Assembly (NCBI GenBank): GCA_026182355.1
Contig: JAPFBL010001929.1
Span: 2,162,001 to 2,226,000, forward strand
Direction of reading: 5' to 3'
DNA from: Hermatobates lingyangjiaoensis
Lineage: Eukaryota > Arthropoda > Insecta > Hemiptera > Hermatobatidae
DNA length: 64,000 nt
Shown here: positions 1 through 11,888 of the stretch, one piece after another
Numbering within the stretch: the first letter of the stretch is position 1
Layout: every line of letters begins with the position of its first letter
Made by a program: the position numbers and the translations under genes
The notes under the pieces: generated by a model
Databases searched by the model: none
Seen by the model: the letters and a program-made list of their open reading frames with translations, nothing else
Told to the model about the DNA's origin: nothing

Positions 1-364
1 ATAAGTGCCTAGAATATCTTAAGGAAATTTCAAAAATTGTAATCAATTAAAATCAGAGAACAATTTTTTTCAAGACCTCTATGCTTACATACAGTTATGT
101 AATATGAAATGTTATAATCATTATTATCTCTGAACTTTCAGGTACTTTTAAACAAACCAGTATATTGTATTGGCATACTGTCTAGTGAATGTAATTAAGA
201 GAGCATGTATGGATGAACGATTATTAATCATGCATCATTAAGATTGACACGTGCTAATCAGTATCAATATTTTTGAAACTCGTAGTGTAAATTTCGTTGT
301 TTTTATAAACAACGACCAAGTCAATGAATTACTTATTATAATTCCGTTTATGAATCCATTATTA
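1..364. other. AT-rich DNA, nothing recognised
   Basis: No coding signal, repeat or structure was seen here beyond general AT-richness. Confidence 0.5.
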
Positions 365-440
365 AACTGGGTGACAAATAATAAATGAGCCACACTTTTC
401 GCCCCCTAGGACAACACTAAAAGGTGAAAGCCTATAGTAT
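365..440 (+). repeat. SINE 3' tail fragment
   Basis: The segment containing aaatgagccacacttt and acaacactaaaaggtgaaa matches the 3' end of the SINE at 38030-38370. Only this tail is present. Confidence 0.6.
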
Positions 441-1516
441 GAGCCATGGAACAAAAAAAAAAAAAAATCGTTTTGTTTAAATTCCAAAACTGCAAAGAAA
501 GATTTTGATTTTGTATATTTACTCGGATGGGGGTTGTCCGAATTCGTTGAGTTACTTTCAATTACTGAAAATGTCAGATATATCGAGTTTCACTGTAGCT
601 TAGAACAGCTAAATGATTAATGGTGGTGGGCATCAATTTGAAAAAAAGTTTTACGGAAAACAACCAGAACCCACATTTATTACATATAACTGTAACAAAA
701 GTATCCTAAATTCTATTAGGAAAATCAGATATATTTGCTTGTATTGACTTTCCTTTACTTTGACATAAATAAACACTTCTGGAATTATTTTTACAAATAA
801 GGATGGAATATATTACAATAATTTTGATCAGGAATTATTAATTGAAATGATGAGTATAAATACTAATAATTATCTGCTTAATAGTTTTTAATTTCATTTG
901 ATAATCAGACATTCATAATAAGTTTACAACATCGTGCATAGGTCTCATCTTTCTCACCAAGTCGCTTTTAGAAAGATAGACGTCAGGTTATGCTCTTTGT
1001 TAATTTATTATTTACCGAAGCTAAAGTAATTGATTTCTGTCTATCAATATTGGTGTTAGACTTACTATTCGAACAGTGGACTAACAGTAACTTAGATAAA
1101 AACAAGTTATGGCTTTATAATTCATTGGATTGTGAGAAATCTTGCGAGCACATATACGAGTAGGCATAGTCACACACACATTCATGCATAGACTTGCTAA
1201 GCATACAGACACACATATAAACGAAGGACACAAACAGAAACAGAATGGTTTGCCAAAATGTGATTTATTTTAACGAAATATATTTTATTTGGCTTCAATG
1301 ATCTACAAACTCCGTTTACTCCGTTGAAAACTCGATACCAAAAACTCAAAAACCAAAGTAATACTTTCATATGCCTGTACATTTGTATATATATTGTACA
1401 TATATAGAATAAATAGAGGGTGAATGGAAGTAAGAATGAGTCATCTAAGTGTACTACTAGACTGAATACTATTGATAGTATACTTAGTACAAACTCACAT
1501 GGCATTCATTCATAAC
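441..1516. other. AT-rich DNA without recognised genes
   Basis: Short open frames (for example 1197-1505 minus) are low-complexity and have no recognisable domain or splice context. Confidence 0.5.
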
Positions 1517-1712
1517 AAGATATCACATGAACACGTAAAATAACAATCAATGATCAAACTACAATATAAAATGGGGGGGGGGGGGGGGATACAAAGACCT
1601 TTCAACCAAAACAAACGGTCTTCGTCAGAGTCGTTGGGTCAGTTCGTTGGGTTTTTGACTCTGAAAAAGACTGCTTATAGGATTAAACCACTTAATTGTG
1701 GTTTGGTCATTG

Positions 1713-1725
<13 letters not shown>
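1517..1725. repeat. Degraded foldback, family B
   Basis: The left arm reads from caatcaatgatcaaac to cggtcttcgtcagagtc. The right arm returns through tttttgactctga to tgtggtttggtcattgat. A run of 16 G (1573-1588) replaces part of the left arm. It is followed directly by (TA)n. Confidence 0.65.
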
Positions 1726-1756
<31 letters not shown>

Positions 1757-1768
1757 ATATATATATTA
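1717..1768. repeat. (TA)n microsatellite
   Basis: About 50 bp of alternating TA directly follow the family B foldback. Confidence 0.9.
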
Positions 1769-1799
1769 GATAAGAAATCATAAAATCCATTCAGCTAAC

Positions 1800-2100
1800 T
1801 ACATAAACTAAATTTACAAAAAGAAGACACATACAGTCGACCACAAAAACTCACTATTATATTTCAACTACGTTGTTATAAAGTAGGAAGATGACTGACA
1901 TTCGAAAGAAGACTGAAGTTTGACGTCTCAATCAAAAGACGCTCAATCAGTGTAGCCAATTTACGGAGGCAGTGAAGCCAACAGAAATTAAAATAAATAA
2001 TAATGATTAATGAATAAAGAAAAAATAGTTAAAACATGGAAAAAATTAATAAATATTGAATGATAAAAAAAATTAAATAAATAACAAATTTGTTTAAAAT
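1800..2100 (-). repeat. Probable decayed PLE 3' end
   Basis: On the minus strand, ttgaaatataatagtgag at about 1850-1870 resembles the PLE ends at 28330-28440 and 48820-48900. It is followed (higher coordinates) by a low-complexity A-rich stretch like the 3' UTRs of the better PLE copies. No coding remnant is clear. Confidence 0.35.
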
Positions 2101-2497
2101 GAACATGGTGTTAGACAGATTATTGACCGCAACGCTAATTAAGAGGCGAAAACTGTATCGTTCAGGTATTTTTGTTGAAACCCATCATTAATATTGCGTA
2201 TATAAAGTGTGACATGTTTAGAAATACAAGTTATCTCTCGGAGCGAGAACTAGACATTGGTAGAAAGCGGCAATGAAGGTAATGCACGGCTGCAACAACT
2301 ACAATTCAGTTATACATTATTGCGTTGCAGATCACAAATTGAAAAGAAAAACCGGTTCAGCAAGAGAGGAAGAAGACACATAGGCCGCACACACAACCCA
2401 ACCAGACAAACATGCAAAAGTACAGTATGCATTCTTTTTAAGATAAAAATTATATTCAATAGCTAAATTTTCTAGCAATTAAAAAAATAATTTAAAG
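2101..2497. other. No gene recognised
   Basis: The 69-codon frame at 2257-2466 has no recognisable domain and is probably chance. Confidence 0.4.
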
Positions 2498-3127
2498 CAC
2501 TGATGGCAAACCTATGATACGCTAACTCATTTATGGTAAAAATGTATCATTAAAGATAAAAAATATCATCATATAAATATTTGTCTCTCATAACATCCGT
2601 CATTTGTTATTAATAATAATGTTAATAATTCTGTAAATAATAATTATTACTTTATTTCTGAAACCAGACGTGTATGTACAAGTACAATAATATTGCGTAA
2701 CAAATATACATATTAAAAACATTTAAACATATCGTTTTAATATTGATATTAATATAAAAATACTAATTTCTGGAAACATGATAAATTCTAAATGCTAAAC
2801 TCAGGTTTCATAATTTTAGTTTTTGTGTTTTAAAGGGCATTGAAAAACTAATTTAACATTTAAATATATTGTTTTAATATTGATATTAATATAAAATTAA
2901 AAATTCTGAAAACATTCTTAATTCTAAATGCTAAATTGTTAAATTTTCGTTTTTCGATTTTTTTTTATTTGAAATGGGATTAAACAAATAATTAACTTAG
3001 AAAAATTATAAATATTTATATTTCCGTTTTAATCTTTACTTTTACAATGTGTGACACACCACGCAAAACATGTCACGTTTTTTTAAACTTTTGACACGCC
3101 AAACTCAAAAAAGGTATGCCAAAACTG
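2498..3127. mobile_element. Non-autonomous hAT-type transposon with 8-bp target duplication
   Basis: The element starts CACTGATGGCAAACCT and ends AGGTATGCCAAAACTG, which are imperfect terminal inverted repeats of about 15 bp with the hAT look. Both ends are flanked by ATTTAAAG (2490-2497 and 3128-3135), an 8-bp target duplication as expected for hAT. The interior is AT-rich, has no transposase, and contains two copies of a roughly 100-bp segment 137 bp apart (near 2734 and 2871). It would need a transposase supplied from elsewhere. Confidence 0.75.
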
Positions 3128-3679
3128 ATTTAAAGTATGCCTAAAATTACAAGTTATGTATTAGTTAAAAAAATTACATTACAGATTATGGTGTTGGTAA
3201 TTACTAGCGCCTCAAGCTAGTATGAGGTTATTTTGGTCAGTAAACAGAAGAAACTGGATTCTGTTGATCAGATGTTGTATATCTGACATTAGACTGTGTT
3301 ATGGGCCATTGTAGTTGAAGTGGCATTAAAAAAAAAACAATAGTTCATCAAATTTATTTTCATAATATGCTAAATTTGTTTTTTTTCCATAAATAAAAAC
3401 AGTGTTGGAAACTGAAGCATTTATACAGAAATAGAAAGCTTGAATAATTACATCATATCAGTTGAAAAACGTATAAATAATAAAGATTTACAAATTACGT
3501 GAATAGCTAAATTATATTTAACTATTTATAGATTTTCTTGCATTTGTTTTAATCTATTATTAAATTTTTTTATTAATATTAAATGTTAGTATCAATAATA
3601 ACTTTTTTTTAAATTATTGTCAACTTATTATCAATGTCATCCTATTAGAAAATGTTATGTAATTGCATAAGTGTGTTTA

Positions 3680-4045
3680 GGGGGGGGGGGGACCAGGGTA
3701 GCCCAGTAGTTTGCATACTCGACTCTGGATTGGTAGATCTGAGTTCCGATACTCACCCAGGCCTACGATTTTTACATGCAGGTGAACAAATCTGAGCACT
3801 CGTCCCTCAGCGAGGACGTTAAACATGTTTTGACATTATGTGTACCTCAGCCCCTCAGATATGACACTAATAAAAAAATGTAAAGCCCTCGGTCCGCAGC
3901 CTGTACGATGTCAGGCACTCATTAAAGATCCCTCTTCTTAATACATTTTATTTCGTTGAAATTTAGGACTCCCAATGCAGAATTGAAACCACAATAGGTT
4001 CATCTTTGTTCACTCTTAGAACAGCCACTATCATCTAACCAAGAA
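3680..4045 (+). repeat. tRNA-derived SINE, full-length copy
   Basis: A run of 12 G (3680-3691) precedes a tRNA-like head: tagcccagtag resembles the RNA polymerase III A box and gagttccgatactc the B box. The body contains gcctgtacgatgtcagg and ttaggactcccaatg, shared with the other copies here. The 3' end reads ttcactcttagaacagcc, a variant of the tail seen at 58440-58775. Confidence 0.7.
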
Positions 4046-4899
4046 GTGTGTTTAGACCAATAGGTAATCTATGAGCAAACATGGAGTTATTAAACAGCCT
4101 GAATGGAATCTGAATTGAGAAAAATTGATCCTACAGAAGTTTGGTGGCTGTTAGTATAATTAATGTAATAAAAAAAATACTGAGAACATTCTTTTTTATT
4201 CAGCTGCAACTGACATGAAATCCGGTTAATAACCAGGCTGGCTGTTCAGTGAGTATATGTTACCAGTTAAGAAGAAAATAAAACCTATCCATTTAACTGA
4301 AAAGTAAACTACGATAAAAATAACAGATCTAATAAAATGTGGGACTCTCAGCACGTGGCCACTTAATAAAACGAGCCAGATAGAAATCTAAGTCGCATTT
4401 TCATCTTTCTCTTTCTGTATTTCTCATGAAATCGAGTCATGGCAATGCCACAGAAAGGTCAACTCTCATTAAAGGTCAATTGAGAAATTTCTTGATGAGT
4501 AAGTGGAAATATTTCTTATTTGAAGTGTTAAGAACAAACATGAAATATGCAATCACTACTTGTAATTTATTATTTTATTCAACCATCAGCTGAATTCAAC
4601 GTAAGGTCATTTACTTTAATATGTCTCTTTCTTCAGAATTTTTTTTTCTTTTTTCGAATAGAAATATTTGTTAGAAATACAAAATAGGAGAACGATACAA
4701 ACAACGTTAAGGGAATCGAACACACATCTCTAGAAGAGGGATGCAACCTTACCAACTCAGCTACCAAAGAACATGAATATTTCATAACCTCTATATATAA
4801 AAATAACATAAAAATAACTCTATATATATAACCTCTATCTTATAACATAAAAGCATAACCTCTATAAAAGCATAACCTCTTTTTTTATTAATGAAAACA
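4046..4899. other. AT-rich DNA without recognised genes
   Basis: The stretch at 4200-4520 is less repetitive and contains an E-box-like cacgtggcc; it could be conserved non-coding DNA, but nothing proves it. A local repetition of 'ataacctctat' occurs at 4780-4880. Confidence 0.35.
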
Positions 4900-5790
4900 A
4901 TGTAGATGGCAGCACTGCGGAATGCAGGCTGCTACTCCTGTAAGTGGTGTAGCTTGTCTATTATCAGTTACGTAAGGTAGGTTCGTGACTGGTGAAATAG
5001 TCCTTCTCACTGCCCGTAGTGGGGCCATGCAGCTCTACCAATAGCTTTATTGGCTTTATATCCTCAGATTATTTGAACCAGGGGCAAAAAAGGCCACTGA
5101 CCTTACCACAAGATCAGTAGGACCATTGGTCCGGAGTTTGATCGGAAACTCTTAAAATAAGTCAGTAGCACGGGCAGCGGGGGCCCATGGAGGGATTCTC
5201 TCTCCGTTCCGCCAACTGAGGTTGGACTCGTAGTGGCTGTTGGTTCTCACCCAAGTTAAATAGACCCTTGTGGTCGCTGTGTGAGAAGCAGTAATTTCTC
5301 GGGAGGATGCCTGCTTAGAATATCGGGGAGCTAAAGACCCCAAACCCTTAACAGTGGGAACGGGACATGAACTCAGCTGATTGGACTGGACAAGTGGTAC
5401 TTGCCTAGTAGAAACTTGGGCTCTTGACGAGGACTCAGAGTGGGGGTGATTAGATACTAACCCTGTTCGAGCTCATTTATATTCCAGTACAAGTGACAGA
5501 TAGTCAACGGGAGACCTTAAAGGCTCTAATAACTAACCCAGTCAGATGGTGTTTAGCCTAGCCAACGAGAGATTTGTAATATCTCTCTATGAGTCGTGCA
5601 CTTAGATACTAAAGACTCCTCACAAGGACGCCCTGATCAGGTCCGACGAGCTACTAGTAGCTAGCCCAGGTCCCGGGGTAACGGGCATTGCCTTCTTCGG
5701 AGTAGGAAGGCCAAGTTCTTAAGAACCCTACAGTACTCTTAAAACTGTAAGGCAGTGTAGGAAGTGTGTTTACTAACTAGTCCTTCTTCA
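4900..5790. other. GC-richer island of unknown nature
   Basis: About 0.9 kb with near-balanced base composition stands out from its AT-rich flanks. It has no microsatellites. The longest frame is 63 codons on the minus strand (5152-5343), without a recognisable domain. No terminal repeats or target duplication were seen. It could be an old transposon body, a transcribed non-coding unit or a pseudogene. Confidence 0.45.
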
Positions 5791-5840
5791 TTTCAACTAA
5801 ATATGCAAGGAGTTATTGTATGGTATCTGCTAATGATTAG

Positions 5841-6155
5841 AGAAGAAAAGAAACACTAAGTATTCACAAATAAGAAAGATTTAATCACACAACTCGTTTC
5901 GAAAGCTTAGTCCTCATCACCAGGTTATATCTGTCTCAGTCAAAACTTGGAGGTGACAAAAGGGCAACACGTTAAATCGTCGGCCTGATTTGATCTTTGG
6001 TGTAATGACTGGAAAATTAGGTGCACAGCGATCAAAACAGGTTATATCTGTCTCAGTAAAAGATGTAATCTCATGACGACACTAAGTAATCGAAAGGAGT
6101 TATGTAATTAAACACTTTGTATTTGGAACACTTAGTGTTTCCTTTTCCTCTCTAA
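5841..6155. repeat. Foldback element with internal direct repeat
   Basis: The left end (aagaaacactaagtattc) and right end (acacttagtgtttccttt) are complementary over roughly 80 bp, imperfectly. Inside, ggttatatctgtctcagt occurs twice, near 5923 and 6040. A GAAA-containing hairpin (ctcatgacgac ... tcgaaagg) resembles the PLE hairpin motif. Confidence 0.5.
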
Positions 6156-6249
6156 TTTTCTTCATTTTTTTATTGAATAAATCCTGCAGATTTGTTTGTT
6201 CGAAAAATAGTCATATGATTATTAATATAAGTGCCTCTAACAAAACATA

Positions 6250-6365
6250 TTCTATCATATATATATATGATCAAACCAAAATCAGAAATGGGAAAACAAG
6301 ACTAAGATCTTTCAAGCGGTCTTCGTCAGAGTCAAAAACTCAACTGTCACAAAAACCCACTTTTA
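6250..6365 (-). repeat. Family B half-element
   Basis: One arm only: gatcaaacc to gactaagatctttcaa and cggtcttcgtcagagtc. The loop of the internal hairpin is deleted. (TA)n lies on both sides. Confidence 0.65.
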
Positions 6366-6383
6366 TATATATATATATATATA

Positions 6384-6600
6384 TAAAGATTTCACATAAC
6401 ACGTGAAATAACAATCAATGATCAAACCACTATATGAAATGGGAAAAGAAGACTATGATCTTTCAACCGTAACAGGCGGTCTTCGTCAGAGCCAAAAACC
6501 CAACTGAGCAGCAGTTTGTTACGGTTGAAAGATCTTAGTCTTGTTTTCCCATTTCATTTGTGGTTTGATCATATATAATATATATATATATATATATATA
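6384..6600. repeat. Foldback, family B, flanked by (TA)n
   Basis: The arm from aagatttcacataacacgt to cggtcttcgtcagagcc is followed by its reverse complement, from tttgttacggttgaaaga to tttgtggtttgatcat. The right arm lacks the outer part. (TA)n adjoins at 6363-6383 and 6571-6601. Confidence 0.75.
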
Positions 6601-6602
6601 AA

Positions 6603-6715
6603 GAAAAATGAAAAGCATATACATACAGTCTCTAATTTTCGGTTTGAACCGTCTTCAGGAGAGATCTTGGAGAACCTTCAACTGGGGTCTCCAACCGTCT
6701 CTTACGCGTTATTTA
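6603..6715 (-). repeat. PLE 3' end fragment, family C
   Basis: The minus strand carries ctgaagacggttcaaacc followed by gaaaattagaga, as in the composite PLE at 60262-62927. The fragment is joined to (TA)n on its outer side. Confidence 0.75.
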
Positions 6716-7343
6716 TCCAGTCTGATGTTTTAATTTTGAATTTAATTATTATTATATATAATTACATTTCTTTTTATATTAAGATATAATAGTACAAATA
6801 TTACATATTTTATGTAAGTAAATGTAATTAACTTTATGTAAGTAAGTAATTTAAAAATTCTATTATTTTCCATTAAACAAACAAGACGTGCTGTATTAAA
6901 ATATTTTTCTAATATTCTCTTGCAAAAAATAATTGATGTAGTCGTTAGTAATAATAAATTAATAAATAATGTAGAAATATAAATAATGAAATTTATTCAG
7001 GTTTCGATATTAATATTGCTACGAAAGTAGTAAGACATTAAATATTAACGTCCACCATATTTTCATGTCAAAGCATTAAACATCTATTCTTTACTAGCTT
7101 GAAGGCTATTTGAAATACCAGAATAATTATACTAAAGGAAATTAAAGGCACAATTTGAGACCTTTTGGAAAAGGTTATCTAAGAAACTAAATCGATTGGA
7201 TGATTTAGTTTCACTGTGAGAGTGTTTTAAGAAAGGTCTCGGAGCTTATGGTTCACTTTATAGACGAGCTATCTGAATATTGATTTTATTTTAGAACTGC
7301 TAGTACTGATTTATTGCTGAAATAACAACCTTAGTTCATTGTT
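6716..7343. other. AT-rich DNA without recognised genes
   Basis: No coding or structural signal was identified. Confidence 0.4.
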
Positions 7344-7654
7344 TGGTTTATTTTTACAGTTTTCTAAAACTAGTTTTTCACCTTTCAGGCACTATAAGGA
7401 ACAGTAAACCAAGCCATTTATTACTAATATCCATTACGATATTACTAGGTTAAAAAACATTAATACTAACATGGTAAATCGAAATTATAAAAAAAAAGGG
7501 GAAACACTACAACTTAACATAGATTTTATATGTTAGCATTAATGTTTTGTAACCTAATAATAAATTAATCAATCTTAGTAATAAATTGTTTGGTGTATTG
7601 TTTATAGTGCATGAGAGGTGGACAACTAGTTTTAGAAAAGTGGAAAAATAAACC
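7344..7654. repeat. Long palindromic foldback (about 310 bp)
   Basis: Arms of about 145 bp are complementary with few mismatches: the left begins tggtttatttttacag and the right ends ggaaaaataaacca. The loop is about 25 bp near 7490. No TIR or target duplication typical of a known superfamily was recognised, and there is no coding sequence. Confidence 0.75.
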
Positions 7655-7689
7655 AGATATATATATGATGAACGAAATGCAATACAGAA

Positions 7690-8135
7690 GGACTGATAAC
7701 ACTTAAAATAAACTGTGAAACATAGAAAGAAACGTAAGAAAGGACTCAGTTTTCAATTTTTTGACCGTTATGGGGGTCTTCTTGAGGAGAAAACGTGAAT
7801 TGACGGAGGGACGACAGTCAACTAAAGAACAGTCAGCTAAAACAGTGCTGCCGCGAAGGAGAAAATAAAAAATAAACTAAAGAGTTGAGAATAAAAGAAA
7901 TTTAAAAAAGAATAAAGGGGAAGAAAACAAAATATAAGAAATATATAAAAAATTAACAAATTAAATATAATGATTTAAAAAACTGTAAGAAGATAAAATA
8001 AAATAAGAAAAAAGACTAACGGTTTAAATTTAAGCCAGGTTTAGAACGTTTATAAATATATATATTTGTGTAAATACGTAGCAAATCTTCGTTTATGCAA
8101 ATACATTGAGAACATTACGACTTCGGTATTGAAGA
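7690..8135 (-). mobile_element. Decayed PLE 3' end, family F
   Basis: Read on the minus strand, the highest coordinates keep a relic of the PLE C-terminus (a CLNPGLNLKR-like end near 8019-8045, frameshifted). An A-rich 3' UTR and a hairpin with GACC/GGTC arms follow near 7765-7790. The outer end (ttaaaataaactgtgaaaca) is shared with the foldback at 52314-52490. Confidence 0.5.
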
Positions 8136-8654
8136 TCTTTTTAAGAACGTGTTCTTTTCTTCTAAACACTTTATGGTGTTGCATTCGAAGAACAAAAAGC
8201 GAGAGACAGAGAAAGTGAGAGAGGAAGGAAAGTCCGAGAGGAGTTTATTGCACAATTATGTAATAAAGAGTGAGAAGTGAATTAGCGAAGTAAATATTAG
8301 TGGACTCGGGGGGAATATAAGGAATATTCTACAAACAGATAATTCCTTGCTCTGGTTGGGTTCAAATAAACTAGGCGGTAAATGAGAGGTCGTTATAAAG
8401 AAGACCCATTAATGACAACTTCTACTAAAATGGCTCGTAATTTATCTGCGGAAAAGAAGATAATCTTTAGAGAACAACCAACTATGATTAGCACTTGGCT
8501 GGTTAATAGCATGAAGATGATACGGATAAGCAGGCCGAAATAATAGAAACCATTTAAAAAAAAACCACAATATTTCTATACATTAGAAACGTTTTGTAAA
8601 CACACTGATACATTACCATCTTCATACAACAAACATAATGTATACTCCGCAACC

Positions 8655-8657
<3 letters not shown>
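8136..8657. other. Unique DNA, possible regulatory island
   Basis: The part from 8300 to 8550 is less AT-rich and non-repetitive, with several TAAT and GATA words. No exon signals were seen. Regulatory function is only a guess. Confidence 0.3.
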
Positions 8658-8736
<79 letters not shown>

Positions 8737-8745
8737 ACACACTGG
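8658..8745. repeat. (CA)n microsatellite
   Basis: About 42 CA units with one interruption near the right end. The apparent proteins of repeated Cys-Val on the minus strand are translations of this tract. Confidence 0.95.
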
Positions 8746-9140
8746 CCGACTGAACAACATAAATTAATATCACCCCATCTCTTATTTCAAACACTTTCTG
8801 GGTAAAATTTCGTATATTTTAGTTATTGGACTTATCTATTTGTAATTTTATCTTAATTATCGTAAGTTTATAGATTAAAACAAAATAAAACTGTTATATA
8901 TGTTAACACAATAATTAATGTATAAAACTCTTGATACTATCTTCGTTTCGTCATTTATGTGTATATTATTATTATTTAATTAATGTTTGTGTGTTATGTA
9001 TAGTTAATCTTAGTAGTAATAGCTGTCAAATCATTTGACAACACTGTCAAATATATTGTTTTAACAATATTCATTCGCGCCAAATATATTGTTTTAACTG
9101 ATCAATTGTACAAGGATTTTAAGCATAAACTGTTTTCTTT
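8746..9140. other. AT-rich DNA without recognised genes
   Basis: Contains a short duplicated segment, caaatatattgttttaac, near 9046 and 9080. Confidence 0.4.
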
Positions 9141-9312
9141 AGATCTTCTCATAGAAAAAAATCAGCTGGTGTCAGATCTTGGGAGCTGGCAGACCATTCG
9201 GTTAATCCTCGGCGTCCTATCCAACGTCCAGGAAATGTTTCATCATTGTCGAACATCTCTAACTTAGTGCCCAGGTGCTAGTTGAAAATGAAGGTCACTG
9301 AAATGGGGAAAT
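9141..9312 (-). pseudogene. Decayed DDE transposase fragment (IS630/Tc1-mariner-like type)
   Basis: The minus strand reads ETFPGRWIGRRGLTEWSAS then SQDLTPADFFL, a stop, then EDLKK. This matches the widespread transposase block FPxRWIGRGGPxxWPxRSPDLTPxDFFLWGxLK around the second catalytic Asp. The stop codon and missing remainder show it is a relic. Confidence 0.7.
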
Positions 9313-10315
9313 CGCTAATAATAAGAATCGCTTTAGTCCGAACATAGTTAGGCTACTTTTGGGACAACCGGTGTATATATTAACAAGAAGTAACATGATT
9401 AGGCACTTGATTGATTTTTCAAGAGGTGATGTTTGATTTGGATGTACGAGCAAGTTTTGGTGTACAAAAAACACTGAAAAATTACGTCATATATATTATT
9501 TAATAAACTTTAATTTTAATAAGTAGCGATTTCTCTTGTTGTAAAAATCGCCATCGGCATTTTAAAGAAGAAAAAAAAAGTCAAACGATTTATTATTTTT
9601 TGTTCATCCATGCTTTCGCAGGGTCATTTCAATTCAAACTTTCCATTTATTTGTTTATTCGAAGGGGAAAAAAAATTAAAAATACACATTCATATCTATT
9701 CTAAAGGCATGAAATGCAAACTTCATTCGAATTTTAATCAAATAAAGAAAAGGAAAGCGTCAATTTGAAATGAGTTATTATAAACATAGGGGAGATTCTT
9801 ACTTCATGCATAGCTGAACTCTTCAAATTAGATGGAAGAGATTTCATGGTAAAGTAGACAGGGTTGCGTGCTTAAACAGTATTGCAAAGTTAAAGCTGAA
9901 AAATGCAGAAAAACGTAATTTTAACAACTAAAAAGTCGGCTAGTTAGGCCGATAATTTCCAATGAACTTTTACTTTTGGCTGCAAGATATATAGTTATTA
10001 TCAAATGAAGAATTAGTGCTTTGTTTTGTAGATCTTAATTAATTTTGCTATTCTATCTTGTTTTGTTCCATATTTTTTAAAACAAAATATAACCAACCCA
10101 TATTTATTTCATTAGAAATATTAAAAATACATGTAACGAAAACACTAGGTGATTTTTTCACAATGGTGTATGGCGTAACCTACCTCACAACTTGGGTTTG
10201 ACCTGACGTCAAAAATACCTTCAGTTATTATCTGACTTGATTAAAGGTGGATGTACGTTCCTGGTCTCAGGCTCAATTTTACCTCTAATTGTTAAGTTAT
10301 GTAATGTATGAGTAA
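9313..10315. other. AT-rich DNA without recognised genes
   Basis: No feature beyond possible remaining body of the decayed transposon next to 9312. Confidence 0.35.
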
Positions 10316-10339
10316 TTGATTCTGCTTGAAAATATTAGT

Positions 10340-10760
10340 TTTGCATTATATTGTGGGCAAGACCTCAGGAGTCGGTCACTTACATGGGACAGACGCTCTG
10401 ATTCGCAAGGACCTGTCAACTTCGTCCGATCTGGAGTGGAGTGTTCGAATAGAGATAAGAGAGCTACAAATGACATACTAAACTATTCTCCTCATTGGTA
10501 GAGCTGGTAGAGGCCATGTAGGTTCGGTGCACCCAAAGGCAGATTAAATACCACTGACTATACCGCAGGGATAGGTATCAAACAAGCTCGTCTACTCTGG
10601 AGTGTAGTGCCATATGCTAGTGGAAAGCTCCGGATAAAGACAGAGAACTGTAAATAACATATTCAACTATTCTATATACCGGTATATTTTGTAGAGTTTC
10701 TGTGGGTTAGGTGTACTCAAAAGCACGTTAAGTACAACTTTGTACCATATAAGCTGGTAC
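10340..10760. repeat. Two diverged direct repeats of about 170-190 bp
   Basis: Landmarks recur in order: ctggagtg(g/t)agtg at 10431 and 10598, gataa(a)gagag/gacag, cata(c/t)t(a/c)aactattct at about 10475 and 10660, and agg(t)t...gt(g)cac/tact near 10520 and 10710. The copies are clearly diverged. No coding sequence is convincing. Confidence 0.5.
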
Positions 10761-11570
10761 TTCAGGAACCCATACTGTGAGTTCAAACTCACATTTGAGT
10801 AGACATAGTCAATCTGATTGTCCAGGATCGTGGAGTGCAAAGCAAGTACTCTGGTGAGTAACAAGTGTCAAGCCTTTTGGACAGATACAACCATGACTCA
10901 CAGCGTAGTCTTAAAACAGTCCCCCTGTGATGGTCAACAGTAACATGTAGCCTTAATCAGATTTATCAGAATATACCTCTTATCGTGGAGGCTCCACATC
11001 AACATTGGTAAATCATCTATAAGTCAGTGTATACAATATTTTCAAATTCTCACATGAAAAGTAAAATCATCCATGAGGATTCTTTAAGGAATATTACATC
11101 AGCCAGTAAGTGTATCAAAATATCGAAGTGAATTTTTTCAGTGTTCACTGCAAAAAAAGTTGAAAAAAACCAATTCTTAGTCGAAAGCTCGTAAGTTGTA
11201 TTCCTTAAATAATAAAAAGAACTGATGCAGTAATGAGGTTTTATTTAAATTTTATTTTGATTAATTAATTGTGGAAGCACGTAAAGAAAGACCTATCAAA
11301 TGTCGTTCCTATCATTTGTTAACAATGTTCAGAAAATATTGGACATTATAGTTATAAAGCTTTTCACCTGAGTTTCAGAATTTGAATTTAACTCTTCACT
11401 CTCTAAGTGGATGTGATTTACAGTTTCTTTTGTCATAAAACATTTTCGACAGAGAAGTTCTCTAAAGTCGATAAATATTCTGTGGATATGTTTTCGAACG
11501 TGATCGCGATCTATCATATATCATACTGTAAGATCTGATTCCTATATGAGTCACTATCTAGGCTAGCTTA
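10761..11570. other. No gene recognised
   Basis: A 62-codon minus frame (11329-11517) ends at a possible donor (cag then gtgaaaag), but the only nearby acceptor is followed by a stop in that frame, so I do not call an exon. Confidence 0.35.
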
Positions 11571-11873
11571 GGTTAGGTTTTAATGGCAGTCCCATTTATG
11601 AGAGAACACACATAGGTCGAACATTGGTCCTTTGCGATAGCACACAAAGAATACATTTATATTTTGCATAACTCAAGTGTAATTAGAATAGGAATCATTA
11701 AGGAATACCTAACATATTATAGGCTTGAGACTGACGGCTTAAAATCCTCCCGAAGGACTACAAACTCAAATTGTTTCACCTTCCAGGTCAATAATCGAGG
11801 ACGAGTGTTAATATTAAACCCCGGACAACCAGTCCAGAGGTGAGCAAGTTGCACTGAGCTACCCTTGTTGCTA
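11571..11873 (-). repeat. tRNA-derived SINE copy
   Basis: The minus-strand copy starts at gagctac near 11868 and ends with taaaacctaacc at 11571. It retains the central gaggacg and cctgtac-type blocks in diverged form. Confidence 0.65.
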
Positions 11874-11888
11874 AGTTCACTAACTAAG

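Noticed and set aside
5152..5343. 63-codon frame in the GC-rich island as a gene
   Set aside because: Too short, no domain, no splice signals; the island is reported only as a compositional outlier.
8554..8794. Cys-Val repeat proteins on the minus strand
   Set aside because: They are translations of the (CA)n microsatellite. The same applies to all Ile-Tyr repeat frames over (TA)n.
11329..11517. Possible exon ending in cag then gtgaaaag
   Set aside because: The only close acceptor (ttacag near 11528) is followed by an in-frame stop, and the peptide has no recognisable domain.
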